DNA of 64,000 bases from DAISIL01 sp036822015 (GTDB taxonomy: Bacteria; Bacteroidota; Bacteroidia; Cytophagales; Bernardetiaceae): positions 39,704 through 103,703 of the forward strand of contig DAISIL010000004.1 of assembly GCA_036822015.1 (NCBI GenBank), in the 5' to 3' direction. The notes under the pieces were generated by a model. It was not told where the DNA came from and did no database searches. It worked only from the letters and a program-made list of their open reading frames with translations. A program made the translations under genes and the position numbers. Positions 26,136-35,419 of the stretch are shown here, piece after piece (within the stretch, counting starts at the first letter, position 1; every line of letters begins with the position of its first letter).

Positions 26136-27392
26136 CTAGGGGCGTTGCTGCTGATGTGCCTTTGCCTCCCAATAGCGGCGATAGGCTCGGTCGATGGCTT
26201 CAAAGAGCAGTTGCCCCTGGAGCCGGTAGCCTTCATAGGTAAAATGAACGCGGTCGCGTTGGGCCAGGCGATAGCGTTGCCATTGGCTCATCGACTGATA
26301 GCCCCCCATGATGGCATAAAAATCCCATACCGCAACATCTGAAATCCTCTTGATTTCCTGCCCAGCCAGGGCGTTATTGGTGTTGGGATAGCGATAGCTA
26401 CGAAAGTTATCCGAGGGTGTGGTGAGCAAAATGGCCGCTTGAGGGGCAACCTGCTTGATTTTTTGTAGCAATAATTGATAGTTAGCCAGATAAGCCGCTT
26501 GATCGAAGACCTTCACGTAGGCATCATTGGTGCCGAGAGAAACGATGACCAGATCAGGTTGGAGGGCTTTGATGTGTTGTGCTAAATCGGGGCAGCGAAG
26601 GTAAGTAGCGATTTCGGCACCATTGGCACCGGCGACACTGTACAGGATGCCCGGATGTCCGTTTTCGAGTAGGATGCCCTGCAACGTAAAGCGATCTTCG
26701 GAGGGAGCAATACGCTGCAAACCTATCGTGATCTCCCACAGGGGTTTGCGAAGTTCATAAGCCAGATAGCCGTCGGTGTGTATCTGGCTACGGGCGATGT
26801 TGGCGGGCGGTGTAAGCAAGCGCGGAATAAACGAACGCTCATCGAAGACAGGATAAAAAATCTTTACTTTCTGGATTGGGCTAGGAAACGTCCCGTTGAA
26901 GGCCCGAGGTTGTATCGTGATCGTAGAGCGGGGGTCGTGGGTCTGTACCGTGATGCCGGCTAGCCCCCAGCGGCTCCAGGTATTGCGCTTGACACTCCTA
27001 AACCCTTCCCATGTGCCGGTGTAGGTGGTGCGGTAGTCATCAGGGTTATTGGTTTTGGCAGCCGAATAGGGAAAAATAAAACCTCTTCCGGCATTGCCGA
27101 AACGGGCATCTTGTTGAAACAAGCGGCGGAGTTCTCCCGAAAACTGATCGGCTTGCAGGTGCGAGTCTCCGATGTGCAGAATGTGTACTTTCCCTCGTTT
27201 TTGGCTCTCCAGGCGAAGCAGTTTTTCAAAAAAAGGAGCTAAGGCTTCTTCCGTCCCCGTGAGTTCATTGGCGGTGTAGTTCAGGAAAGGGTAGCCACGT
27301 GGGGCGTACGTAGGCGGGGATGTTTGTGCAATGATCCAGGGCGGCATCAAGAAAAAAAACCACGCAATATATCGGGCAAAGAGAGCGATCAT
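26136..27392 (-). CDS. Exported SGNH/GDSL-type hydrolase
   Basis: 418 residues from the ATG at 27392, which gives a signal peptide or anchor (MIALFARYIAWFFFLMPPW). SGNH blocks: catalytic Ser in VHILHIGDSHLQAD near residue 75, Asn in VSLGTNDAYV near 300, and Asp-x-x-His in RDRVHFTYEGYRLQG near the end. A beta-rich insertion (about 150-260) carries an IQPRAFNGTF-like carbohydrate-binding look. Bacteroidota proteins of this arrangement are thought to deacetylate surface or cell-wall glycans; that is inference. Same strand as the desaturase, 80 bases upstream. Confidence 0.85.
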   Translation of the reverse strand: MIALFARYIAWFFFLMPPWIIAQTSPPTYAPRGYPFLNYTANELTGTEEALAPFFEKLLRLESQKRGKVHILHIGDSHLQADQFSGELRRLFQQDARFGNAGRGFIFPYSAAKTNNPDDYRTTYTGTWEGFRSVKRNTWSRWGLAGITVQTHDPRSTITIQPRAFNGTFPSPIQKVKIFYPVFDERSFIPRLLTPPANIARSQIHTDGYLAYELRKPLWEITIGLQRIAPSEDRFTLQGILLENGHPGILYSVAGANGAEIATYLRCPDLAQHIKALQPDLVIVSLGTNDAYVKVFDQAAYLANYQLLLQKIKQVAPQAAILLTTPSDNFRSYRYPNTNNALAGQEIKRISDVAVWDFYAIMGGYQSMSQWQRYRLAQRDRVHFTYEGYRLQGQLLFEAIDRAYRRYWEAKAHQQQRP

Positions 27393-27411
27393 AGATACGG
27401 GCGAAGATACA

Positions 27412-27451
27412 AAAAAACACCTTATGGCTTTGATCTCCATAAGGTGTTTTT
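27412..27451. terminator. Strong bidirectional intrinsic terminator
   Basis: A 12-bp perfect inverted repeat (AACACCTTATGG at 27416-27427, CCATAAGGTGTT at 27437-27448) with a 9-base loop. An A-run precedes it and a T-run follows, so it works on either strand. On the minus strand it ends the transcript of the FecR-like/CHASE2 pair. Confidence 0.85.
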
Positions 27452-27479
27452 GTTTGTGCAAAAGAAAGACAAAAAGTGT

Positions 27480-28493
27480 TTACTCCTTACCAGATTCTTC
27501 GGCTTTGCTGCGCTCCTGATCGGCTTCTTTGGTGATTTTGCTGCGGGTCAGGAAGGCATCACGCATCGTCTGATACGTTTGTACTTGCGGTGCCAACACT
27601 ACGGCTTGGGTATAAGCAGCCATGGCATCGCTCAACAAACCTTTGTCTTCAAAGAACTTAGCGCGAATGAGTGCTGCAAGGGCCGTGTTTTCTTGTGGGA
27701 TTTGGGCAAACTCCTCAAACTCGGCTGCAAAGGCACGCTTGTTGGCCCGATGCACGACGTGTTCTTTGGAGGCGATCTCGGGATTTTTTGCATCCACTAC
27801 TTTGTAGAGGAAGTTGTTCTGTCCTGTCAGTCGCTCGTCTGCCAAATTGATAAGCACTACCTCTCCTTCGGAGGCAATACGGAACAACTCGCGCTCGCCC
27901 AAATCCATGACCACTACATGAAAACTGCCACTGGCCGTGCCGGGATCAAAGACATCGAGTGCGTCGTTGATGTACCAACTAACGGCGGCGTAGTTGCCCA
28001 GATATTTGTCGTTCTTGTTCTTGTTTTCCTTGTCGTCGCTCTTGTAAGGTGCAGGAATGAGCAAGCGGATTTTTTTGTCTGCATCCCCGAGGGCGCGTTC
28101 GGCTGATCCTGTTTTGCTCATGTGGCGATAGCGGCGAGCCATGGCATCGGCATCGTTCTTTTGGGTGAGTTCTTCGACGACGAAGTTCATGTAGCGAGCG
28201 GCTGCACCGTCGTTGCCACGATCGGCTACGGCTTTGTCTAGCTTACTGACCTCAAAAGTACCGGCTTCCTTGAGTTCGATGGTTTTGCCGGTGTGGTGGG
28301 CCAGACCCAAATAGCCGTCAGCGGCTACGGTGATCTTTCCCGTCGTGATTTTGCTACCAATCATGAGGTTCTGCCCATCAAGCGTATTGGCCCCTTTGTT
28401 GGCCATCACGCGAAAAGCATAATCCTGTCCGATCACGAACAGTGAGCAACCCAGAAGGGCGAGGGTGAAAATAATTTTTTTTGCGTGTTTCAT
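27480..28493 (-). CDS. Secreted FecR-like protein with a TPR-like tail
   Basis: 337 residues with a signal peptide (MKHAKKIIFTLALLGCSLFVIGQ). Residues 25-85 read YAFRVMANKGANTLDGQNLM, then ITTGKITVAADGYLGLAHH and GKTIELKEAGTFEVSKL, the pattern of the FecR-type beta domain. The centre has a charged linker (DDKENKNKNDKYLGN) followed by a beta segment, and the C-terminal part (about 270-320) is a helical TPR-like hairpin pair ending in a Lys/Glu tail. It probably sits in the periplasm. It lies 39 bases after the CHASE2 gene on the same strand; FecR and CHASE2 genes are frequent partners, so the two proteins likely sense or bind together. Confidence 0.8.
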   Translation of the reverse strand: MKHAKKIIFTLALLGCSLFVIGQDYAFRVMANKGANTLDGQNLMIGSKITTGKITVAADGYLGLAHHTGKTIELKEAGTFEVSKLDKAVADRGNDGAAARYMNFVVEELTQKNDADAMARRYRHMSKTGSAERALGDADKKIRLLIPAPYKSDDKENKNKNDKYLGNYAAVSWYINDALDVFDPGTASGSFHVVVMDLGERELFRIASEGEVVLINLADERLTGQNNFLYKVVDAKNPEIASKEHVVHRANKRAFAAEFEEFAQIPQENTALAALIRAKFFEDKGLLSDAMAAYTQAVVLAPQVQTYQTMRDAFLTRSKITKEADQERSKAEESGKE

Positions 28494-28532
28494 AACAGAA
28501 AGAAAAAAAGAAAAAAAGTAAAAGAAGAAAAT

Positions 28533-29783
28533 TTATTGTAAGAAAGTGTATTTGTTCGTTAGTCGTTCCCGAAGGTTGAGCGTTACGGAGAGAAATACCT
28601 CCAAAATATCCCCCGAAAGCAACGTAGCAAAAAGCGCGACGGTCAAGTCCATGACCAAACCAAACCACGCAATGGACATCAACAGGACAAAGACGAATAT
28701 AACACTCTGTACCAACTGAATCCCTTTGCTTAATACGTCATACCAGATACCTAAGGTTTCACTGTAATAAATTTTTGTGAAAAGAACGACGTTCAGATAA
28801 CAAAGTACAAGCGCAATAATGATGCCCATATATCCAGGCATGATGTTCAGATAACGCTCGTCCAGGATCATGGCCGTGATATTGGCCTGCACCACCACCC
28901 CGTGCATATCGGGCGGCGTTCGTCCGACGGGGTTGGGATTGAGGGGTGTATAAAAAATATCCTCCGCTCCGGCATAATTTGTAAAATCATCTCCCAAAAT
29001 ACCAAAAAGCACAATCTTACCTTCGATCATATCCGGAGAAAAATTGCCTTCCATGGCATCAAAGACATCAATGAAGGGAAACTTGTTGATGTTGCCCTTG
29101 TAGTAGATGGCTTCGATGTCGTTGTTGCGTGCCAAAAAACGCTCGGCTTTTTCGGGGGAAAGCGCACGGGCCATCTCCACGGGAAAGAAATAATGGGTTT
29201 CGTACTTCCCCGTTTCGGGGTTTTTCACGGTTTCTTTGGGCGAAAAATAGCGCGTCGTAGCGGCAGTTTCTTGGGTTGCCTGCTCCTCATCCGTGATTAA
29301 ATTGGCGAAAGCAGGCTTGGCATATTGCGTAAAACGCCCTATACTCAACCCGAGGCTATCCCAAAAAACAGTTGTGCTGTCTTTTTGTAGGACAGGCTTA
29401 CGGAGATGGCTCACCATAATTAAGTTTTCTACCTTGGAGAGTGCCTGCTCGAGTACCGAATCAACCTGATCGCCCTTGGGGCGAGGAAACGTAATATCTA
29501 GTCCAATGGCGGCCGGCTTGCAGCGGTTGATTTGTTCGATTTGGAGGGCAATCTCATCACGGTACAGCTCTCCGATGTTCACCAGTACAATGTTTTCATC
29601 TACCTTGATGGCTTGATCGTCTCTGATTTTTGAAAAATAAAGATCCGATACCTTAAAGTCATTCAGGACGGCTTCAAAGACGTTCAAAAAATCAAAATTG
29701 ACGGCCACCGACTGCAAGAGCCACATAAAGCCAAAGATGGCCAACAAACCAGCAAAATGTATCCAATGAAAAAATTTTCGCAT
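28533..29783 (-). CDS. CHASE2-domain membrane protein without an output domain
   Basis: 416 residues. TM1 at about 8-28 (HFAGLLAIFGFMWLLQS), then an extracytoplasmic CHASE2 domain: VLVNIGELYRDEIALQIEQI, PAAIGLDITFPRPKGD, FPFIDVFDAM, KIVLFGILGDDF and GVVVQANITAMILDERYLN. Three TM helices close the protein (about 310-400). CHASE2 domains normally sense small ligands in front of kinase or cyclase domains; here nothing catalytic follows the last helix. Signal transfer would need a partner such as the FecR-like protein encoded just downstream. No promoter is obvious upstream. Confidence 0.9.
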   Translation of the reverse strand: MRKFFHWIHFAGLLAIFGFMWLLQSVAVNFDFLNVFEAVLNDFKVSDLYFSKIRDDQAIKVDENIVLVNIGELYRDEIALQIEQINRCKPAAIGLDITFPRPKGDQVDSVLEQALSKVENLIMVSHLRKPVLQKDSTTVFWDSLGLSIGRFTQYAKPAFANLITDEEQATQETAATTRYFSPKETVKNPETGKYETHYFFPVEMARALSPEKAERFLARNNDIEAIYYKGNINKFPFIDVFDAMEGNFSPDMIEGKIVLFGILGDDFTNYAGAEDIFYTPLNPNPVGRTPPDMHGVVVQANITAMILDERYLNIMPGYMGIIIALVLCYLNVVLFTKIYYSETLGIWYDVLSKGIQLVQSVIFVFVLLMSIAWFGLVMDLTVALFATLLSGDILEVFLSVTLNLRERLTNKYTFLQ

Positions 29784-29906
29784 GAGTGCTTAGAAAAACA
29801 ATAAAACGTTCGATGTGGTAGTACTGCCGCCCATGAACAGCCGTTGAGATAGGTCTATTTCATCAAAAGTAGCGAATTTACAAGGACTTATCCAAATCTG
29901 ACCTCC

Positions 29907-30983
29907 CTAAAAACGCCGATATTTTCCCGTTGCTCGTGGTGTCCCTCCCCCACGGAACTTATCCCGCCGCCCTTTGGGGGTCTTGGGGAAGCTCCTGAAA
30001 AGCGGCCCTGGCCGCGAAGGATGATACACTTTTTTGCGTTGTAGCCCCCAGCCTACGCCTTTTTGTCCGTCTTCGCCTTGTGGGATATGATTAAATTTGT
30101 AGCCCAGCATAATTTCGTTGGTGCTGCCGATGGCTCCCACAAAATCCCCGATGGAGAAATCACGGGCATAACCCACGCGCAGACGGTCGAGCTTGACCCC
30201 TACGGCCATCGTAACGGCGTAATCGGGGCGATAGCCACCACTGACCCAAATCAAGTCCGCATACGTTACACGCAAGGCGGGTTCGTACTGGAGCGGGGCA
30301 TTGAGGGCATAGCGCAACATCACCATCGGCTCAAAAGTGGTATAGCCATCGGGCAAATCCAGGATAAACTTGAGCGTACCGAGAAAGTGGTTGGTCAGAC
30401 CGAGGGCGTTATCGCCTTCATCGGTGGCCGTCAGGCCTGGGTTGAGGAGCTGGGGCGTAGCCAATCCAATCTGGATGCGGTTGCGATAGAGGTAGTTGAT
30501 CCCGAAGGACAGCTCAAAGTTGGTGGCTGTTCCGTTGCGGTTCAGGATCAAGGGATCGTTTTCGTCGATCACGTACAGGCTGCCGTAGTCGGTGCGGTCA
30601 TGGACAACTCCCCCCGAGATACCGAAGGAAAACTTAGAACTGTTTTCGTAGGGACCAAAAATATGATAGGCATAAGACATCATCGCCTTCACGCGCTGGG
30701 TCGCCTTGAACTGCTCATAAAAAATGTTTGCTCCCACGCCCGCCCGATACCGGTAAAACGGCAAATCGAAGGTAAACTGCGTCGTCTGGGGCGCGTCCTC
30801 AAAGCCCGTCCACTGGGAGCGATACGTCAGGTTGGCAGAGGCATAGGGAGAGTTGCCCGCCCACGCCGGATTGTAAATGAACTCGTTATGAAAATACTGA
30901 CTAAAAAGCGGGATTTGCTGGGCGTTTGCTTGCATGGTGGCCAGCCCGATCACGAAGAGCATCCCTAACAGTTGGCGTTGCAT
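29907..30983 (-). CDS. PorP/SprF-family outer membrane protein
   Basis: 358 residues with a signal peptide (MQRQLLGMLFVIGLATMQANAQQ). The family signature is clear: IPLFSQYFHNEFIYNPAWAG near residue 24, then LTYRSQWTGFEDAPQT, and repeated amphipathic strands of a beta-barrel to about 300 (for example GYRPDYAVTMAVGVKLDRLRVGYARD, read in parts). The last ~50 residues form a basic Arg/Lys/Pro-rich tail after the barrel. PorP/SprF proteins help display or anchor type IX-secreted adhesins. The gene directly follows the 1294-residue adhesin (12 bases), the classic sprB-sprF arrangement. Confidence 0.93.
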   Translation of the reverse strand: MQRQLLGMLFVIGLATMQANAQQIPLFSQYFHNEFIYNPAWAGNSPYASANLTYRSQWTGFEDAPQTTQFTFDLPFYRYRAGVGANIFYEQFKATQRVKAMMSYAYHIFGPYENSSKFSFGISGGVVHDRTDYGSLYVIDENDPLILNRNGTATNFELSFGINYLYRNRIQIGLATPQLLNPGLTATDEGDNALGLTNHFLGTLKFILDLPDGYTTFEPMVMLRYALNAPLQYEPALRVTYADLIWVSGGYRPDYAVTMAVGVKLDRLRVGYARDFSIGDFVGAIGSTNEIMLGYKFNHIPQGEDGQKGVGWGLQRKKVYHPSRPGPLFRSFPKTPKGRRDKFRGGGTPRATGKYRRF

Positions 30984-30995
30984 AAATAGTTGGTT

Positions 30996-33900
30996 CTAAT
31001 CCAAAATCATAAATGATCCTTTGACGGTTCGGCGGCTGATGTCAAACTTTATCAAATAGTAGTACACGCCAGCGGGCAGGCGCGTGCCGTTGTAGCTGCC
31101 GTCCCAGTTGTTTTGGTAGCCCTGGCGTTGGAGAATTTGCTTGCCACGCCGATCAAAGATGATGAGCGTGCTGTTGGGATAGTTTTCGATGTTTTCGATG
31201 ACAAAAAATTCGTTTAGTCCATCGCCGTTAGGCGTGATGGCATCTACGGCGCGTACCTGTGGCTGATCCACGACGCGCACCTGTACCGTGTCGCGGTTGG
31301 TGCAGCCATTGCGATCCGTACCCGCAACGATGTAGTCGGTCGTAAAGCGCGGGGTAGCCAGGGGGTTGGCGATGGAGTCATCGTCCAGTGTCTGCCCGGG
31401 TCGCCAGACATAGGTAACCGCTCCCGTGGCTTGCAAGCGAACGCTCTCCCCAATAAAAACCGAGGTATCCTGCCCGGCATCGACAACCGGCAAAGGCAAA
31501 GCCCTAATCATCAGCACATTGCTACTGTCCGTTTGGCAGTCCGTGCGCACCAGCCGCCGAAAATACACGGTCGAGTCCTGGGGCGAAGGCAGATAGTTTA
31601 CGGTTTCCCCGTTGGGGAGGTCTTGCCAGCTGAGACGGTCTCCCGAAACTTGCCACTGATAACTGAACGGCGGCGGGAAGTTGAGCGAGTCCGCCAAATC
31701 TACGCCCCGCAAGGTGTCGATGGCTTCGCCCTTGCAGATGACCTGCTCGGCTGTGATGACGTTGGCCCGCACGGGCAAACTCACCCGAATCGTAACCAGA
31801 TTGCTTGTGTCATTGCGGCAAACCGTCTGGACGATACGGCGGTATTGCGTCGTGATGCGCGGCAAGACGGGTCGGAAGTTTTGGAGTGAAGAGACCGTTT
31901 GCCACACCGTATCCCCGAAGGGCAAAGCCTGCCAACGGAAAGTAGGCAAGGTATCGCTGCCGTTCGGGAAGGGCCCCTCCATGAGGGCGGCCGAATCGCC
32001 GAGACAGATGCTCTGATCGTCGCGGATACGGTTGTTGGTCAAGGCTTTAATGACATTGACCCGAACGATATTGCTCACACTCGGCGGGCAAAAATCGGAG
32101 AGCCGCAGGACGCGCCTAAACAGCGTCGTATCCCCCAAAGAAATTCCGGAAAGCCCCCGCAAAGAATCACCCACCGGCAACCAGTCCACGCTATCGGTGG
32201 AGGCCTGCCACTCGACCCGAAACACCGAATCGGGCGCACCCGTGGGCAAGGCGCCCGAAAGCGGCGCAATTAAGGCTCCCTCACAAACGGTTTGGTTGCC
32301 CGTGATGACGTTGTTTTGGGGGGTCGGGATGACTTCTATCCGCACCACGTTGCTGGTATCCGGCCTACAGCCGCCACGGACGATACGCCGAAAATAGCGC
32401 GTCTCGGGCAAGAAAAAGCTATCTACCTCCAGGCTTTGTACGGAGGTGTCCGTAAAGATACCAAACCACAAGACCGAATCCGTGGACGATTGCCAGCGAT
32501 AAGTAAAAGCTGTCTGCCGAGCCGTTGGTGGGCTACCCACAATCGAAATACCCGAGTCGCCGAAGCAAATCCGAGGATCATTGACCGAAATAGTGTTTTC
32601 GCCAAAGAACTGCAAAACATTGATTTCAACGATATTGCTTGTATCACTAAAACAGCTATCCAGGACGATACGCCGAAATTGTGCCGTTTGGGAGAGGGGT
32701 GCAGCCTGCGCCACAAGGGCAGAGGTATCGCGGTCGGCCCAGCTGCGGCCGCTATCGAGCGAAATCTGCCACTGATAGGCGTAGTTGCCCGCCCCGCCGC
32801 GTGGACTGGTGGCTTCCAGGGAGATGACGGGCGTGGTGTCGCCAGCACAAATTTGGCGGTTGGATGCCGAGATGACGTTGTTGCGGAGCGAATCCACTAC
32901 CGTAATGCGAAGGACATTGCTAAAATAGTTTTGGCAGCTATCGGTGATGATCCTTCGGACAAAAAAACTTTCGGTGAAGAGCGAATCCGGCGCGTCGTAG
33001 TTTTGGGAGGAGTCCTGGGTTGTCCATTCGTTGAGGTCAAAGGTCGTTTGCCAGAGATAGATAAACGTCGTTGGGTCGGCGGCCGGGGCGTTGCCCTGAA
33101 AAAGCGGCAAAGCACTGCCTCTACAGACGGTCGTGTAGTCGGCCGAGATCGTGTTTTGCCCCAGGTCTTGGGCAGGCAAGAGCCGAACAATATTGCTCAC
33201 CAGACTATCGCAGCCGCTACGCACCACCCGCCGAAAAAACAGGGTATCCGTCCCGATCGAGTCCGGCTGATAAAAAGTATTCGTCCCGACCTCCACCCAG
33301 ACGGGTGCGTTGTTGATGACCGTATCGCGCACCTGCCACGAGTACGTGTAAGTACCCGTCCCCCCTACGGGTCGTGTGCCGGTCAGGCGTGCCGGCAGGG
33401 CGTTTTGGCAAACGACTTGGTTGCGGAAGATCAAGTTGCTATCCAGGCGCGGCTGAAGATTGATCCGGACGACAGCACTGGTATCGGGTGTACAGCCGCC
33501 CAGGACGATGCGCCGGACGTAGGTCGTATCGGTGAGCGTGTCGAGCAGGAGGGTCTGATCGTCTAGCCCGGTGGTGTCTTGCCAGTTGCTTTGATCCAGG
33601 GAAATCTGCCAGGTAATCGTGAAACGGACGTTGGATGTATCGGGGATGCTGGCCAGCAATGTATCAGGTCTTTGCCCCGGGCATACCGTCTGGACGGTGG
33701 GCGAAACGTTGTTGGTAACCGTAGGCAAGACATTGATCTTGACCGTATTGCTGGTATCAGCGGGGCATTGATCGGTACTCAAAAGGCGGCGATAAAAGAG
33801 CGTTTCGGTGAAGTTGTTGCGGGAATAGTTGCGGGTCGTTACGGGTGCGTTGCCTTCGGTGAGCGGCACAAAGTTGAGGCTATCACTCGAGACGATCCAG

Positions 33901-34880
33901 GAGAATTGCGCCCCCGTGGCATCGCCCAGGTTGAGGGCGCGTTCGGAGATCGGGATAACCGTCGGATCATTGGAACAGATCGTGGTATCGCCGCTGATCC
34001 GGTTTTGGCGTGGGCAAGCCAGGACTTTTATCGTAACGGGCCGGCGGAACAGCGTCAGGTCGGTGATGATTGAGTTGATGACATGGGCAATGAAGATGCG
34101 GCCACTATCGGCCAGGCTGACGTTGGGTACGGAGATCGTGGCCGTAGTCGCGACGCGGTTGCCGTTCTCAAACCAAAGGTACTCATCGGAACGACCAGAG
34201 GTCGAGATGGTATAGCTAAAATTTTGTCCTTCAAAGACTTCTATCACGAGTGCCTCCTGGATGCTATCCTGGTCTTGGTAGGTGAAGTTGGGGAGGTTGG
34301 CGTTGGGTTCTAGGCTACCGAAGGTGAGGCTGTTGCTATCGACAGCCAGGACGCGGAGCCTTGTTCCCGAAAAATCGGGCAAAGAATCCAGGCGATTAAA
34401 GCCCACATCGAGGGTATCCAGCAAGTTAAGCGTGGTCAGTTCGTTGGGGACAGCACCCGAAAAGTTGTTTTGGTTCAGGTTGAGGTAGCGGAGAGAATCT
34501 AGCCCCCCAAAAAAAGGGCCCGTCGTGGCTAAATCGCCGGTTAAGTTGTTGTTGGAGAGATCAATGCGCTTTAAGCAGTTCAAGGCACCAGCTGGCTGTG
34601 GGGCTGCTGTGGGCAGGGTTCCCGAAAGCCCGAGTCCGGAGAGATCGAGGGCGATTACGCAGGAGTCGGCATTGAAGATGACCCCCTGCCAGTTGTTGAG
34701 CGGTACGTTGGATGCCCAGTTGAGGCCCGTGATGTTTTGGGCAAAGGCAAGCAGGGCCGTCGTATCGGCGTTTAAGTCTAAGGGACGATATTTAGGATTA
34801 GCCGACGCTTGCCCAACGATGCTCATCATCCCTATCAAAAAAAGCCAAAAAAGACACTGTACTTGACCGATCCGTTTCAT
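30996..34880 (-). CDS. Large secreted repeat adhesin with leucine-rich repeats and a gliding-type C-terminal domain
   Basis: 1294 residues with a signal peptide (MKRIGQVQCLFWLFLIGMMS). Domain order: leucine-rich repeats at about 40-200 (ALDLSGLGLSGTLP, RIDLSNNNLTGDL, YLNLNQNNFSGAVP); an Ig-like segment to about 285; nine tandem repeats of about 90-100 residues to about 1130; a PKD-like module (DAGQDTSVFIGESV); and the gliding motility-associated C-terminal domain (AITPNGDGLNEFFVI, then YNGTRLPAGVYYYLIKF). Each repeat has an N-terminal Cys in an IC-x-GD-like motif, a Trp (YxWQxS), an FRR motif and a second Cys before DTSN. The C-terminal domain marks export by the type IX system. It is encoded just ahead of the PorP/SprF-type partner. 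Confidence 0.93.
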   Translation of the reverse strand: MKRIGQVQCLFWLFLIGMMSIVGQASANPKYRPLDLNADTTALLAFAQNITGLNWASNVPLNNWQGVIFNADSCVIALDLSGLGLSGTLPTAAPQPAGALNCLKRIDLSNNNLTGDLATTGPFFGGLDSLRYLNLNQNNFSGAVPNELTTLNLLDTLDVGFNRLDSLPDFSGTRLRVLAVDSNSLTFGSLEPNANLPNFTYQDQDSIQEALVIEVFEGQNFSYTISTSGRSDEYLWFENGNRVATTATISVPNVSLADSGRIFIAHVINSIITDLTLFRRPVTIKVLACPRQNRISGDTTICSNDPTVIPISERALNLGDATGAQFSWIVSSDSLNFVPLTEGNAPVTTRNYSRNNFTETLFYRRLLSTDQCPADTSNTVKINVLPTVTNNVSPTVQTVCPGQRPDTLLASIPDTSNVRFTITWQISLDQSNWQDTTGLDDQTLLLDTLTDTTYVRRIVLGGCTPDTSAVVRINLQPRLDSNLIFRNQVVCQNALPARLTGTRPVGGTGTYTYSWQVRDTVINNAPVWVEVGTNTFYQPDSIGTDTLFFRRVVRSGCDSLVSNIVRLLPAQDLGQNTISADYTTVCRGSALPLFQGNAPAADPTTFIYLWQTTFDLNEWTTQDSSQNYDAPDSLFTESFFVRRIITDSCQNYFSNVLRITVVDSLRNNVISASNRQICAGDTTPVISLEATSPRGGAGNYAYQWQISLDSGRSWADRDTSALVAQAAPLSQTAQFRRIVLDSCFSDTSNIVEINVLQFFGENTISVNDPRICFGDSGISIVGSPPTARQTAFTYRWQSSTDSVLWFGIFTDTSVQSLEVDSFFLPETRYFRRIVRGGCRPDTSNVVRIEVIPTPQNNVITGNQTVCEGALIAPLSGALPTGAPDSVFRVEWQASTDSVDWLPVGDSLRGLSGISLGDTTLFRRVLRLSDFCPPSVSNIVRVNVIKALTNNRIRDDQSICLGDSAALMEGPFPNGSDTLPTFRWQALPFGDTVWQTVSSLQNFRPVLPRITTQYRRIVQTVCRNDTSNLVTIRVSLPVRANVITAEQVICKGEAIDTLRGVDLADSLNFPPPFSYQWQVSGDRLSWQDLPNGETVNYLPSPQDSTVYFRRLVRTDCQTDSSNVLMIRALPLPVVDAGQDTSVFIGESVRLQATGAVTYVWRPGQTLDDDSIANPLATPRFTTDYIVAGTDRNGCTNRDTVQVRVVDQPQVRAVDAITPNGDGLNEFFVIENIENYPNSTLIIFDRRGKQILQRQGYQNNWDGSYNGTRLPAGVYYYLIKFDISRRTVKGSFMILD
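31430..34030 (-). repeat. Nine tandem protein repeats within the adhesin (approximate limits)
   Basis: The middle of the adhesin is built from nine diverged repeats of about 90-100 codons. Recurring landmarks in each are an NxI or NNVI start, IC-G-(D/E), YxWQxSxDSxxW, FRR(I/V/L)V and CxxDTSNxVxI. The nucleotide copies are diverged, so this is an old duplication rather than a fresh array. Limits are estimated from the first and last conserved cysteines. Confidence 0.75.
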
Positions 34881-34931
34881 AACGCATTACTTTCCTTCTA
34901 AACCAACGTAAGTTTTTGTTTTAAAGTACAT

Positions 34932-35414
34932 CTAAAACAAAGCCAATAACAACCCGATCATTAGTCCACCGATCAAAACGACTACACCCGCGATAACCAA
35001 TGCGATCTGTCCCAATGCTTTCCAAAAACTAGGCCGGCTTGTGTCTTCGGGAAGGGTTTGGTAATAGGATTTGAGCAGGGATAAATTACGCTGATTGGCT
35101 TTGAACGAAAAATCGAAGATGTTGCCCAGCAGTGGGACTACCCCAACGGTGTAATCCAAAGCCAGGTTGCCCAGCATCCGTGCCAGTACGACACCGCTCA
35201 CCCCGTGCCGAACCATGGCCACCAGCAGTACCCCCGAAACTAACAAACTGATCGTATCTCCGATACCCGGCACCAGCCCCAGGAGCGGATCCAAACCAAA
35301 GCGAAAGGAAGTACCCGGGATCACGAAAGCCCGATCCATCAGGTAAGTTAGCTTCTCAATGTGTCGCAGGGAAACGGGCAAATCCGTTTTTTCTGTGGGT
35401 GTATATGGATTCAT
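34932..35414 (-). CDS. DUF4112 membrane protein
   Basis: 160 residues from the ATG at 35414, 5 bases after a -7 element. Contains the family core LTYLMDRAFVIPGTSFRFGL, DPLLGLVPGIGDTISLLVSG (the first TM with its GIGD motif), LARMLGNLALDYTVGVVPLLG and NIFDFSFKANQRNLSLL. A second hydrophobic segment lies at the C-terminus (about 138-160). Widely distributed but uncharacterised small integral membrane protein. Its end lies 51 bases from the adhesin start on the same strand. Confidence 0.9.
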   Translation of the reverse strand: MNPYTPTEKTDLPVSLRHIEKLTYLMDRAFVIPGTSFRFGLDPLLGLVPGIGDTISLLVSGVLLVAMVRHGVSGVVLARMLGNLALDYTVGVVPLLGNIFDFSFKANQRNLSLLKSYYQTLPEDTSRPSFWKALGQIALVIAGVVVLIGGLMIGLLLALF

Positions 35415-35419
35415 ACCCA

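Noticed and set aside
34916..34940. AT-rich hairpin overlapping the DUF4112 stop
   Set aside because: The 8-bp stem is almost all A-T and has no U-tract on the minus strand, so it is not called as a terminator.
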